A DNA stretch of 64,000 bases from Hyphomicrobiales bacterium (lineage in GTDB: Bacteria > Pseudomonadota > Alphaproteobacteria > Rhizobiales > Xanthobacteraceae), in the NCBI GenBank assembly GCA_003169835.1, contig PNAI01000058.1:28912-92911 (forward strand), in the 5' to 3' direction. Below, one piece after another: positions 37,491 through 47,710 of this stretch. Positions within the stretch are counted from its first letter, which is position 1, and each line of letters begins with the position of its first letter. The translations under genes were made by a program, and so were the position numbers. The notes under the pieces are model-generated. The model saw only the letters and a program-made list of their open reading frames with translations. It was not told the origin of the DNA and made no database searches.

Positions 37491-37565
37491 ATCTAATATC
37501 GGCTTAAATTGTAGAATAAAGATTAGATTTATCCGTGATCGTGAATCAATTGATGATCTTCTAAT
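37491..37565. promoter_or_regulatory. AT-rich ldtR promoter region with inverted repeats
   Basis: ATCTAAT at 37491-37497 is inversely repeated as ATTAGAT at 37522-37528; TCTAAT recurs at 37560-37565. A 10-base palindrome ATCAATTGAT lies at 37545-37554. The segment is strikingly AT-rich against the GC-rich background and is 80-150 bases upstream of the ldtR ATG. It is a plausible site for autoregulation by LdtR. Confidence 0.45.
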
Positions 37566-37607
37566 GCCCGCGTTTTTCTTTACTTGGCATTGACGGTAAA
37601 CCGAAGC

Positions 37608-38501
37608 TTAGCGTCGTGTGTCGCGCACAAACGTGACAATCCCGGAGAAATCCTTGCCCGCGTGGCCACCACTTACGTAGCGATCGTAGATCGCAGTGGC
37701 TTCCGCACCGAGCGCCGTCGCCGCTCCGCCGGCGTTGGCCGCCTCCTGCGAAAGCTTAAGATCCTTGAGCATCATCGCCGCGGTAAATCCCGCCTGATAA
37801 TCGCGGTTCGATGGCGCGGTCGGCACCGGACCCGGCACCGGACAATAGCTGGTCAGCGACCAGCACTGGCCGGAGGACTTCGACGCAATGTCGAACAGCT
37901 TCTGCGCATCGAGCCCAAGTTTCTCCGCCAGCACGAAGGCCTCCGACACCGCGATCATCGAAACGCCGAGGATCATGTTGTTGCAGATCTTCGCCGCCTG
38001 ACCATTGCCGGCGCCTCCCGCGTGCACGACAGTCTTGCCCATATTTTCCAAGATAGGTTTGGCGCGCGCGAAAACGTCCGTACTTCCACCGACCATGAAT
38101 GTAAGTGTTCCTGCTTGCGCGCCACCGACACCACCGGAGACCGGCGCGTCCAGTATGCCGAAACCTTTTTTCTCCGCTGCCAGCGCAACGGCGCGGGCAC
38201 TCTCAACGTCGATGGTGGAGGAATCGATCAGCAGGGTGCCGGGAGCAGCCGCACCGAGCACACCATTGCCGCCGAGATAAACCTCGCGCACCTCTTTGCC
38301 GGCCGGCAGCATCGTGATGACTACTTCCGCGCCAGATGCTGCCGCCGCAAGATCCGCCGCCCCCTTGCCGCCTGCGGCCGTAAGCTTTTCGACTTGCGTC
38401 CGGCTCATATCGAAACCAGACACTGCATGCCCGGCTTTCAGCAAGTTGAGCGCCATCGGCAGGCCCATGTTGCCGAGCCCGATGAATCCGATCCGTGCCA
38501 T
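37608..38501 (-). CDS. mmsB: 3-hydroxyisobutyrate dehydrogenase
   Basis: A 297-residue NAD-dependent beta-hydroxyacid dehydrogenase. The dinucleotide motif is GLGNMG at 8-13, the catalytic lysine is Lys171 in GNGQAAKICNN, and SSGQCWSLTSYCPVPG is the segment that separates 3-hydroxyisobutyrate dehydrogenases from other family members. It oxidises 3-hydroxyisobutyrate to methylmalonate semialdehyde in valine degradation. It is the last gene of an operon that also encodes the acyl-CoA dehydrogenase and hydrolase of the same pathway. Confidence 0.92.
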   Translation of the reverse strand: MARIGFIGLGNMGLPMALNLLKAGHAVSGFDMSRTQVEKLTAAGGKGAADLAAAASGAEVVITMLPAGKEVREVYLGGNGVLGAAAPGTLLIDSSTIDVESARAVALAAEKKGFGILDAPVSGGVGGAQAGTLTFMVGGSTDVFARAKPILENMGKTVVHAGGAGNGQAAKICNNMILGVSMIAVSEAFVLAEKLGLDAQKLFDIASKSSGQCWSLTSYCPVPGPVPTAPSNRDYQAGFTAAMMLKDLKLSQEAANAGGAATALGAEATAIYDRYVSGGHAGKDFSGIVTFVRDTRR

Positions 38502-38512
38502 GCAGAGCTCCG

Positions 38513-39502
38513 TTACTGCAGCGAGATTTTCGCGGCCTTGGCGAGCTTGACCGCGATGTCCGTCTCTTTCGCAATTCGCACGTCGAAATCTTCCGGCGTC
38601 ATCGTCAACGGGTCGACGCCCAGTTTGCCAAGTCTCTCTTTGATGGCCGGACTTTCGATGCTCTTCACGATCTCGTCGTGGATCTTAGCCACGACATCGC
38701 GTGGCGTTTGCTTGGGCACGAACGCCCCGACCCAAAAATCAAAGTCGGAATTTGGCACCCCGGACTCGAGCGTCGTCGGCACATCGGGCAAAGCCGATGC
38801 CCGTTTGGCGGTACTGACCGCCAACGCCAGCAACTTGCCCTCCTTGACCAACGATATCGCCGCAGCGATCGGGCAGAGATAGAAGTCGACACGACCCGCC
38901 AGCACTTCGGTCAGTCCCTCCGGCGCGCTCTTGAATGGAACAAGTTGACCTTCGAAATTCGCCGCGAGCCTGAAGCGCTCCATTGCCAAATGCGGCGGCG
39001 TGCCGATCCCGGCGGCCGCATAATTGATCGCGCCTGGCCTTGCCTTGGCCATGGCGATGAGTTCCTGCACCGTTTTGACTTTCTTCTCGGGCGAAATGAC
39101 AAGCACAAGCGGCACATTTGCCAACGGCGTGACACCGGAAAAATCCTTGACCGGATCGTATGGCACGTTTGCCTGGATCGCCGGCACCGTCACGATCGCG
39201 TTCGAGTGCACCAGGATTGTGTAACCGTCTGGGTCCGACTTCGCGACAGAATTTGTTCCGACCGTCGTGCCACCTGCCGGCCGGTTTTCGATGATGATGC
39301 TTTGCTTGACCTGTGACGCAACCGCTTCGAACACCGTGCGCGGAACAAGGTCGGTCGCGCTTCCCGGCCCGTAAGGCACGACCACCTTCACCGCCCTGGT
39401 CGGCCAATCGGTCGCCGCCCACGCTGGCCCATAACTCGCGTTGCCCGTCGCAGCAACCGCGATCGAACCTAAGCCCGCTTTGATGATTTCGCGACGATTC
39501 AT
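38513..39502 (-). CDS. Tripartite tricarboxylate transporter (Bug) substrate-binding protein
   Basis: A 329-residue periplasmic binding protein of the Bug/TctC family. A signal peptide (MNRREIIKAGLGSIAVAATG to AWA near residue 31) begins with a weak twin-arginine pattern. Family segments are RAVKVVVPYGPGSATDLVPR, IENRPAGGTTVGTNSVAKSDPDGYT and INYAAAGIGTPPHLAMERF. No TctA or TctB membrane partner is encoded nearby, as is common for Bug proteins. It sits inside the valine-degradation operon, 11 bases before mmsB; its ligand may be a related carboxylate, which is inference. Confidence 0.92.
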   Translation of the reverse strand: MNRREIIKAGLGSIAVAATGNASYGPAWAATDWPTRAVKVVVPYGPGSATDLVPRTVFEAVASQVKQSIIIENRPAGGTTVGTNSVAKSDPDGYTILVHSNAIVTVPAIQANVPYDPVKDFSGVTPLANVPLVLVISPEKKVKTVQELIAMAKARPGAINYAAAGIGTPPHLAMERFRLAANFEGQLVPFKSAPEGLTEVLAGRVDFYLCPIAAAISLVKEGKLLALAVSTAKRASALPDVPTTLESGVPNSDFDFWVGAFVPKQTPRDVVAKIHDEIVKSIESPAIKERLGKLGVDPLTMTPEDFDVRIAKETDIAVKLAKAAKISLQ

Positions 39503-39614
39503 AACTCTCTCCCGTGAAAAAAGGCGCACGCTGATGCATGCGGAATTCAACGCACATCTTGCTCCCGCACTGCGCCAGGATCAATCGCCTGCGACCTTGC
39601 AGCACGTAGGATTG

Positions 39615-40061
39615 TTATTGCGGGTGTTCGCGCGCCGATTGTATGGCGAGCACGAGATAACCGACAAGCAACACGCCCTCGATCACCATGATCGCCGTCC
39701 GGCCGCCGTAGACCTGCGGAAAGAAGACTTCAACCGCGGCCATCGAAACTGCGGCCGTGAGCCACACCACCGCGCCCCAGGCCGCAATCAGCCAAAGCCC
39801 GACGGCAGCAACGAGATCGATCACGGCAAAAAAGACGGTCGTTGCCTGCCACGGCATGGCGTGATCCTCGAACGGCTTGTCGATCACGACAATGCCGCAG
39901 ACCACCGACCAATGATAAAGGCCCTTGAGCAGCGACAGCACGGCCATGATTCGTAGAAACACCACCAGTATTCTCGTCCAGCGGCCATCATTGCTCAGCC
40001 GCTCCTCGGCTTGCACCGGCTCGAGCGTGCGAACGGAATGCGTGATCAGCGGATCGCTCAT
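39615..40061 (-). CDS. Small integral membrane protein (DUF6163-like)
   Basis: A 148-residue protein with four hydrophobic segments (about 33-52, 68-90, 92-112, 118-138) and a charged N-terminus. It resembles an uncharacterised alphaproteobacterial family I recall as DUF6163. The start at 40061 overlaps the hydrolase stop by four bases, so it is translationally coupled to the valine pathway; the longer frame to 40247 is out of the question because it lies within that gene. The function is unknown. Confidence 0.72.
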   Translation of the reverse strand: MSDPLITHSVRTLEPVQAEERLSNDGRWTRILVVFLRIMAVLSLLKGLYHWSVVCGIVVIDKPFEDHAMPWQATTVFFAVIDLVAAVGLWLIAAWGAVVWLTAAVSMAAVEVFFPQVYGGRTAIMVIEGVLLVGYLVLAIQSAREHPQ

Positions 40062-41113
40062 GGCAGCGCAAGCTCCTCGGCAAGCGGCACAAAATGACGC
40101 TCGATATCCGCGGACGTGACCTCGGCAAGCTTCGCGGGCCGCCAGCTCGGCGCATTGTCCTTGTCGACGATCACCGCGCGCACCCCTTCGTAGAAATCGT
40201 GGCCATGGATGATCCGCGACACTATGCGGAATTCGGTCTGCATGCACGCGTCGAATGTTAGCTCCCTGCCGGCGCGAACCTGCGCCAGCGCTAGTTTCAA
40301 GCTGGTCGGCGACTTCGCGCGAATGATCGCCGCCATCTCGGCGGCAAATTTCGCATCGCCGCCCGCACCCGCTTCGCGGTCAAGCGCGGTCAGCACATCT
40401 TCGACCTGATCCCCCGCAAACAGCCGGTCGATGGCGCTGCGTCGCGCGGCGATCGGCCCCTCACCAGTCGGCTCCGAGAAAGCCGCCAACACTGCATCCA
40501 CCGGCACCGCGGTGCAGAGCGTTTCAAGGAGTTCGACGAACTTCGCGGAGGATACGCGATGGGTTGCGATCTTCGCGATGACACCATCCGCGGCATTGAA
40601 CCTCTCGCCGGTGAGCGCGCAATAGCTGCCGAGCTCGCCCGGCATGCGCGGCAGGAACCAGGTCGCCCCGACGTCGGGAAAAAATCCAATGCCGACCTCG
40701 GGCATGGCAAACGTGTAGCGATCCCCCGCGACGCGATGCGAGCCGTGCACCGAAATGCCGCCGCCGCCGCCCATCACGATGCCATCGATCAACGCGACAT
40801 AAGGTTTTCGATACCTCTTGATCAATGCGTTGAGCGCGTATTCCTCGCGCCAGAATTTGAGCATCTCGTCGTAGCGGCCCACGCGCCCGAGTTCGCACAA
40901 CGCACGCACGTCGCCGCCCGCCGAAAAGGCCCGCCCGCCTTCCGCTGAAATGACCACGCGCGTCACAGCGGGATCTTGTGCCCAGTCATTGAGCTGCGCC
41001 GCAAGCAAGCGCACCATGTTCGGCGTCACCGCATTGAGCGCCTTTGGCCGGTTGAGCGTGATGAGGCCTGCCGTGCCCCGCCGCTCGAACAAAATTTCCT
41101 CTTCATTCGGCAC
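40058..41113 (-). CDS. 3-hydroxyisobutyryl-CoA hydrolase
   Basis: A 351-residue crotonase-fold enzyme. Oxyanion-hole segments are FSAGGDVRALCELG and MGGGGGISVHG; MPEVGIGFFPDVGATWFLPRMPG is typical of 3-hydroxyisobutyryl-CoA hydrolases and carries the catalytic Glu/Asp. No ATG is suitable; GTG at 41113 starts VPNEEEILFERRG, 5 bases after the acyl-CoA dehydrogenase stop with GGGGA upstream. The longer frame to 41263 overlaps that gene. It releases 3-hydroxyisobutyrate for MmsB. Confidence 0.9.
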   Translation of the reverse strand: MPNEEEILFERRGTAGLITLNRPKALNAVTPNMVRLLAAQLNDWAQDPAVTRVVISAEGGRAFSAGGDVRALCELGRVGRYDEMLKFWREEYALNALIKRYRKPYVALIDGIVMGGGGGISVHGSHRVAGDRYTFAMPEVGIGFFPDVGATWFLPRMPGELGSYCALTGERFNAADGVIAKIATHRVSSAKFVELLETLCTAVPVDAVLAAFSEPTGEGPIAARRSAIDRLFAGDQVEDVLTALDREAGAGGDAKFAAEMAAIIRAKSPTSLKLALAQVRAGRELTFDACMQTEFRIVSRIIHGHDFYEGVRAVIVDKDNAPSWRPAKLAEVTSADIERHFVPLAEELALP

Positions 41114-41118
41114 TGCGC

Positions 41119-43424
<2,306 letters not shown>

Positions 43425-43435
43425 CCAATCCCCGC

Positions 43436-44659
43436 TCAATCCATCGCAGCTCCAGCTTCGATCCGCACCGGCTGAAATCCGTCCGCGCTCAGTGCCAGCA
43501 AGATTTCTTCCGCATGCGCACCGTCGCGCGTCTCAACCGTCACATCGAGCCGCGCGCCCTTGGCCGGCACATCGAGAAACAGTCGCCTGTGATCGACCTC
43601 GAGAATATTCGCGCCAAGAATTCCGAGTGAAGTGGCGATCTGCCCAAGAATGCCCGGCCGGTCAGGGATGGTAAGGCGGAACGAAACGATGCGGTCCGCG
43701 CGCTCAAGTTCGCGCACCATGATGGTGGCGAGAATGCGCGGATCGATATTGCCGCCACACAACACAAGGCCCACTTTCTTGCCGGCAAAACGCGCCGGCT
43801 CCGCCAGCATGGCCGCAAGCCCCGCAGCACCCGCACCCTCCGCCATGGTTTTCTGAAGCGTCAAATAAGCGTTGACCGCGCGCTCGATGTGCTCTTCGTC
43901 GACCAGCACGATGTCGCCGACCATGGCGCGAACGATCGGCAACGTCAGATGGCCGACGTTCTTGACCGCGATGCCTTCGGCCAGCGTCGCGCCGCCAAGC
44001 GGCCGATGGCCCCCGTGGATGGAATTCCACATGGAAGGATAAAGCACAGCCTCGACGCCGATGATCTCGAGCTCCGCCCGCATGGCCTTCGCTGCAACGG
44101 CAATTCCGGATATCAGCCCGCCGCCGCCAATCGGGATCACCAGCACATCGAGGTCGCCCACTGCTTCGAGCATTTCGAGCGCGATCGTCCCCTGACCCGC
44201 GATGACATGGATGTCATCATAAGGATGCACCCAGACCAGATTGCGCTCCTTTGCAATCGTTTCGGCACGCGTTTGCGCTTCCGTGATGGTTTCGCCATCG
44301 AGCACGACCTCGGCGCCGTATTCCCGGGTCGCCGACACTTTGACGAACGGAGTCGTGACCGGCATCACCACGGTCGCTGGAATGCCCAACCGCTGCGCGT
44401 GATAGGCCACCGCTTGCGCGTGGTTGCCGGCCGACATGGTGATGACACCGCGGCCGCGCGCATTGGCCGACAACGCAGCAAGCTTCACGCGTGCACCGCG
44501 TTCCTTGAACGAATTTGTGACCTGCAAGTTCTCGTATTTGACGAAAACCTCGGCGCCGGTGAGCGCAGAAAGCTTCGGCGCGGGCAGCATCGGCGTGCGA
44601 AGCACGTGACCCTCAATGGTCCGCTGGGCGCGCTGGATGTCGGCGAGCGTGACGTCCAA
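43436..44659 (-). CDS. ilvA: Threonine ammonia-lyase with C-terminal ACT domain
   Basis: A 407-residue PLP enzyme deaminating threonine (or serine) to a 2-oxo acid. The PLP lysine is Lys52 in TNSFKERGA; SAGNHAQAVA and IGGGGLISG bind cofactor and substrate. A single ACT domain lies at about 330-405. The start is TTG at 44659, supported by GGAGG six bases upstream. The single ACT domain and length match the short (TdcB/catabolic-like) form; biosynthetic versus catabolic use is not decided. It is convergent with hemB (11 bases). Confidence 0.92.
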   Translation of the reverse strand: MDVTLADIQRAQRTIEGHVLRTPMLPAPKLSALTGAEVFVKYENLQVTNSFKERGARVKLAALSANARGRGVITMSAGNHAQAVAYHAQRLGIPATVVMPVTTPFVKVSATREYGAEVVLDGETITEAQTRAETIAKERNLVWVHPYDDIHVIAGQGTIALEMLEAVGDLDVLVIPIGGGGLISGIAVAAKAMRAELEIIGVEAVLYPSMWNSIHGGHRPLGGATLAEGIAVKNVGHLTLPIVRAMVGDIVLVDEEHIERAVNAYLTLQKTMAEGAGAAGLAAMLAEPARFAGKKVGLVLCGGNIDPRILATIMVRELERADRIVSFRLTIPDRPGILGQIATSLGILGANILEVDHRRLFLDVPAKGARLDVTVETRDGAHAEEILLALSADGFQPVRIEAGAAMD

Positions 44660-44789
44660 TTCTGGCCTCCTTCGCGCAGTCTAATCCAAAAAGCTGCCGG
44701 GAATGAATGCAGCAAAATGCGACGCCAATGCCCCTTGCAACGGCGAGCTTTTTTGTCCACATCCGTGGCAGTGACCAAGGCGAAAGATC

Positions 44790-45329
44790 ATGGCCACCAG
44801 CGAACCGAACCGCATCAGCCTGCCGTTCGACCTTAAACCCCACGCCTACGATCCGGCGGCAAACCCGGAATTGTTCCAGGACGTACTGGCGCGGCGCCTC
44901 GTCGCGTTCGTCATCGACCTCATAATATTGGCCGTCCCGGTCGCACTGGCGGCGATGTTCATTTTCGCGGCCGGCATCATCACCCTTGGACTCGGATTTT
45001 TCCTCTACGTGCTGGTGCCGCCGGCGACCATCATCTGGGCGCTCGCCTACTATGGCATCACTCTGGGCAGCCCTCGTTCGGCCACCATCGGCATGCGTGT
45101 GATGGACCTTGAAATGCGCACCTGGTACGGCACCCCTGCCTATTTCGTGCTGGGCGCCGTCCACGCCGTCGTGTTCTGGATTTCGGTTTCAACGCTGACC
45201 CCGCTCGTTCTGCTGGTCGGCTTTTTCAACGAACGCCGCCGGCTCCTGCATGACATTTTGCTCGGCGCCATCGTAATTAACAACGAAATGCGGGCAAATA
45301 TGCTCCGCGCGGCCAAGTCCGGCGGTTAA
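44790..45329 (+). CDS. RDD-family membrane protein
   Basis: A 179-residue inner-membrane protein with the RDD signature (ARRLVAFVIDLIILA; first Arg-Arg...Asp) at about 33-47, three to four hydrophobic segments and the conserved GSPRSATIGMRVMDLEMR loop. RDD proteins are of uncertain role; some act in ion transport or stress. It is divergent from ilvA (130-base gap) and 111 bases ahead of bpt. Confidence 0.88.
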   Translation: MATSEPNRISLPFDLKPHAYDPAANPELFQDVLARRLVAFVIDLIILAVPVALAAMFIFAAGIITLGLGFFLYVLVPPATIIWALAYYGITLGSPRSATIGMRVMDLEMRTWYGTPAYFVLGAVHAVVFWISVSTLTPLVLLVGFFNERRRLLHDILLGAIVINNEMRANMLRAAKSGG

Positions 45330-45440
45330 CCCACACCTTTTTAGGACCGCAAAGCCCTTTGACGCCGGGCCTTTTGCAGGCGACATTTATGCCCATGGAA
45401 TCGGTGGAACCGCCCACCGGTAGTTGTGGCTGTACGCATC

Positions 45441-46190
45441 GTGACCCACCATTCGCGCGATACGCCGCAGTTCTACCTGACCGCGCCCTCGCCCTGCCCA
45501 TATTTACCGGGCCGCGAAGAGCGCAAGGTTTTCACCCACCTCGTGGGCGAGCGCGCGCCTGGGCTCAACGATCTGCTGACCCACGGTGGCTTTAGGCGCA
45601 GCCAGTCGATCGCCTACCGGCCCGCCTGCGAGGGCTGCCGCGCGTGCGTGTCCGTGCGGGTGATCTCCGACGAATTCCGCCCCACCCGCAGCATGCGGCG
45701 GATCATGGCGCGCAACGATGATGTCATCGGCGAGATGCGCGCGCTGGTGCCGACCTCCGAGCAGTATTCGATATTCCGCGCCTATCTCGATGCCCGCCAT
45801 CACGATGGCGGCATGGCCGACATGACCGTCCTCGACTACACCATGATGGTCGAGGACAGCCATGTGAAAACGCGGCTGGTCGAATTCCGCCGTCGCGGTC
45901 CCGACAGCGCAATCAATGGCCGCGGCGCCGGCAAACTATTGGGCGTCGCGCTGACCGACGTGCTCAACGACGGGCTTTCCATGGTCTATTCGTTCTTCGA
46001 TCCGGACGAAGGCTCGCGCTCGCTCGGCACGTTGATGATCCTCGACCACATCGAACGCGCGCGGCGCATGGGCCTGCCTTATGTCTATCTCGGCTATTGG
46101 GTCGATGGCTCGCGCAAGATGGACTACAAGGGCCGCTTCCTACCGCAGGAGCGGCTGATGCCCGACAGCTGGGTCCGCTTCACGAAGTGA
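45441..46190 (+). CDS. bpt: Aspartate/glutamate leucyltransferase (arginyl-tRNA-protein transferase family)
   Basis: A 249-residue enzyme that adds leucine from leucyl-tRNA to N-terminal Asp/Glu, marking proteins for ClpS/ClpAP. Motifs are [22 protein letters not shown] at the N-terminus, [16 protein letters not shown] near residue 55, and [20 protein letters not shown] near the end. The start is taken at GTG 45441 because known proteins begin with this [13 protein letters not shown] segment; GTG at 45426 is an alternative, and neither has a strong Shine-Dalgarno. Convergent with mntH (12 bases). Confidence 0.93.
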   Translation: MTHHSRDTPQFYLTAPSPCPYLPGREERKVFTHLVGERAPGLNDLLTHGGFRRSQSIAYRPACEGCRACVSVRVISDEFRPTRSMRRIMARNDDVIGEMRALVPTSEQYSIFRAYLDARHHDGGMADMTVLDYTMMVEDSHVKTRLVEFRRRGPDSAINGRGAGKLLGVALTDVLNDGLSMVYSFFDPDEGSRSLGTLMILDHIERARRMGLPYVYLGYWVDGSRKMDYKGRFLPQERLMPDSWVRFTK

Positions 46191-46202
46191 CGATCACTTC
46201 AC

Positions 46203-47555
46203 TCATCCGAAAATTTGGTCGTTCAGCAATTTTATGTTGAGCGCGATGAGGATCGCGGCGGTAAGCACTGCGAGTGCCGTAACCCAGCGCGGCGCGACCA
46301 GTTCGCCCAGCTTACGACGGTCGGCGGTAAACATCACCAGCGGCACAATCGAGAACGGCAGCGCGACACCAAGCACCACTTGGCTGAGGATCAGCAGCTT
46401 CGCCGTTCCCGCCTCGCCGTACCAGATCGTTACGATGGCGGCAGGGACGATGGCGATAGACCGCGTCACCAGCCGCCGCGCCCAGGGCGGCAGCCGGATG
46501 TCGATAAAGCCCTCCATCACGATCTGACCGGCAAGCGTCGCGGTGACAGTCGAATTCAATCCGCAACATAGCAGCGCGATGCCGAACAGCGTGGGTGCAA
46601 TCGCCGAGCCGAGCATCGGCGCGATCAACTTGTGGACATCGCCGAGTTCGGAAACATCGGTTTGTCCGGTCTTGTTGAAGGTGGCGGCCGCCAGAATCAG
46701 GATTGCGGCATTAATGATAAGAGCGAACGTCAAAGCGATGGTGGAGTCGATGGTGGCGAGCTTGATCGCCTCGCGCTTCTCCGGAACGCTATCGCCGAAG
46801 CGGCGCGTCTGCACCACGCCAGAATGCAGGTAGAGATTGTGCGGCATCACCGTCGCGCCGATAATGCCAATCGCGAGGTACAACATATCGGGATTAGTGA
46901 GGATGTTTGTGGTCGGCGCAAAGCCGCGGATCACCGCACCCCATTGCGGATCGGCAAGCGCAATCTGGATGGCAAAGCAGACCGCGATGACCCCCAGCAG
47001 TGTGACGATAAACGCCTCGATCCAGCGGAAGCCGAGATTCTGCATCCATAGAATCAAGAACACGTCGAGCGCGGTAATGATCACCCCGATCTCGAGTGGA
47101 ACTCCGAACAGCAGATTGAGCCCGATGGCCGTACCGATCACTTCCGCCAAGTCGGTGGAGCAGATCGCGATTTCGGTAAGCACCCACAGCGGCCACGACA
47201 CCGCGCGCGGAAATGCATCGCGGCAGGCCTGAGCGAGGTCGCGGCCCGAGGCGATGCCGAGCCGCGCGCACAGCGCCTGCAGCAGGATCGCCATCAGATT
47301 TGAAAGCAACGCCACAGTCAGCAGCGCGTAGCCGAACTTCGAGCCGCCGGCGAGCGAAGTCGCCCAGTTGCCAGGGTCCATGTAGCCCACAGCAACGAGG
47401 TATCCCGGCCCCAGAAAAGCGCCCAGCTTCTTGAACAGCGAGCCGGTTGGGCGGGTGGCAATGGTGCCAAACACTTCCGACAGCGATTGCCGCCCACGTT
47501 GGCGCCGCCAGCCCACCTCAGGCGCGGCCGGATCTTGCGGCGTCTTGACCAGCAT
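46203..47555 (-). CDS. mntH: Nramp-family Mn2+/H+ symporter MntH
   Basis: A 450-residue inner-membrane transporter with about 11 hydrophobic segments. Metal-binding motifs DPGN ([11 protein letters not shown]1) and MPH ([11 protein letters not shown]6) are intact. The start at 47555 has GGGAG five bases upstream and is preferred over an ATG 21 bases earlier. Manganese import is inferred from the family. A candidate manganese-responsive site lies about 45-60 bases upstream (47597-47617). Confidence 0.94.
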   Translation of the reverse strand: MLVKTPQDPAAPEVGWRRQRGRQSLSEVFGTIATRPTGSLFKKLGAFLGPGYLVAVGYMDPGNWATSLAGGSKFGYALLTVALLSNLMAILLQALCARLGIASGRDLAQACRDAFPRAVSWPLWVLTEIAICSTDLAEVIGTAIGLNLLFGVPLEIGVIITALDVFLILWMQNLGFRWIEAFIVTLLGVIAVCFAIQIALADPQWGAVIRGFAPTTNILTNPDMLYLAIGIIGATVMPHNLYLHSGVVQTRRFGDSVPEKREAIKLATIDSTIALTFALIINAAILILAAATFNKTGQTDVSELGDVHKLIAPMLGSAIAPTLFGIALLCCGLNSTVTATLAGQIVMEGFIDIRLPPWARRLVTRSIAIVPAAIVTIWYGEAGTAKLLILSQVVLGVALPFSIVPLVMFTADRRKLGELVAPRWVTALAVLTAAILIALNIKLLNDQIFG

Positions 47556-47596
47556 CGGGACTCCCAAAAACTCCACCGCAGATAAGATAGACTAGA

Positions 47597-47617
47597 TGCG
47601 AATAATTTGCAATTGCA
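47597..47617. promoter_or_regulatory. Candidate Mur/Fur-type operator for mntH
   Basis: TGCGAATAATTTGCA at 47597-47611 is an imperfect inverted repeat (TGC-AAT-A-ATT-GCA with one mismatched pair). It overlaps the perfect palindrome TGCAATTGCA at 47608-47617. In rhizobia the Fur homologue Mur represses mntH/sit genes through AT-rich TGCAAA-type repeats; the position, 42-62 bases before the ATG, suits repression. Assignment to Mur is inference. Confidence 0.55.
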
Positions 47618-47630
47618 GCATTCGCTCACG

Positions 47631-47655
47631 AAAAAAGGCCATTTTACGGGCCTTT
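47631..47655 (-). terminator. Rho-independent terminator of parC
   Basis: On the minus strand the stem AAAGGCC/GGCCTTT (47649-47655 with 47634-47640, 8-base loop) runs into TTTTTT. It begins 56 bases after the parC stop and lies just upstream of the mntH promoter. Confidence 0.8.
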
Positions 47656-47710
47656 GCGAGGAAAGCATGTGGAGCGGTTGGCAGGTGCCACAGTCGCGAG
47701 ATGCCCCCTT

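Noticed and set aside
37584..38882. 432-codon plus-strand frame across mmsB and the Bug gene
   Set aside because: It crosses two well-supported genes on the other strand and has Arg/His-rich shadow composition.
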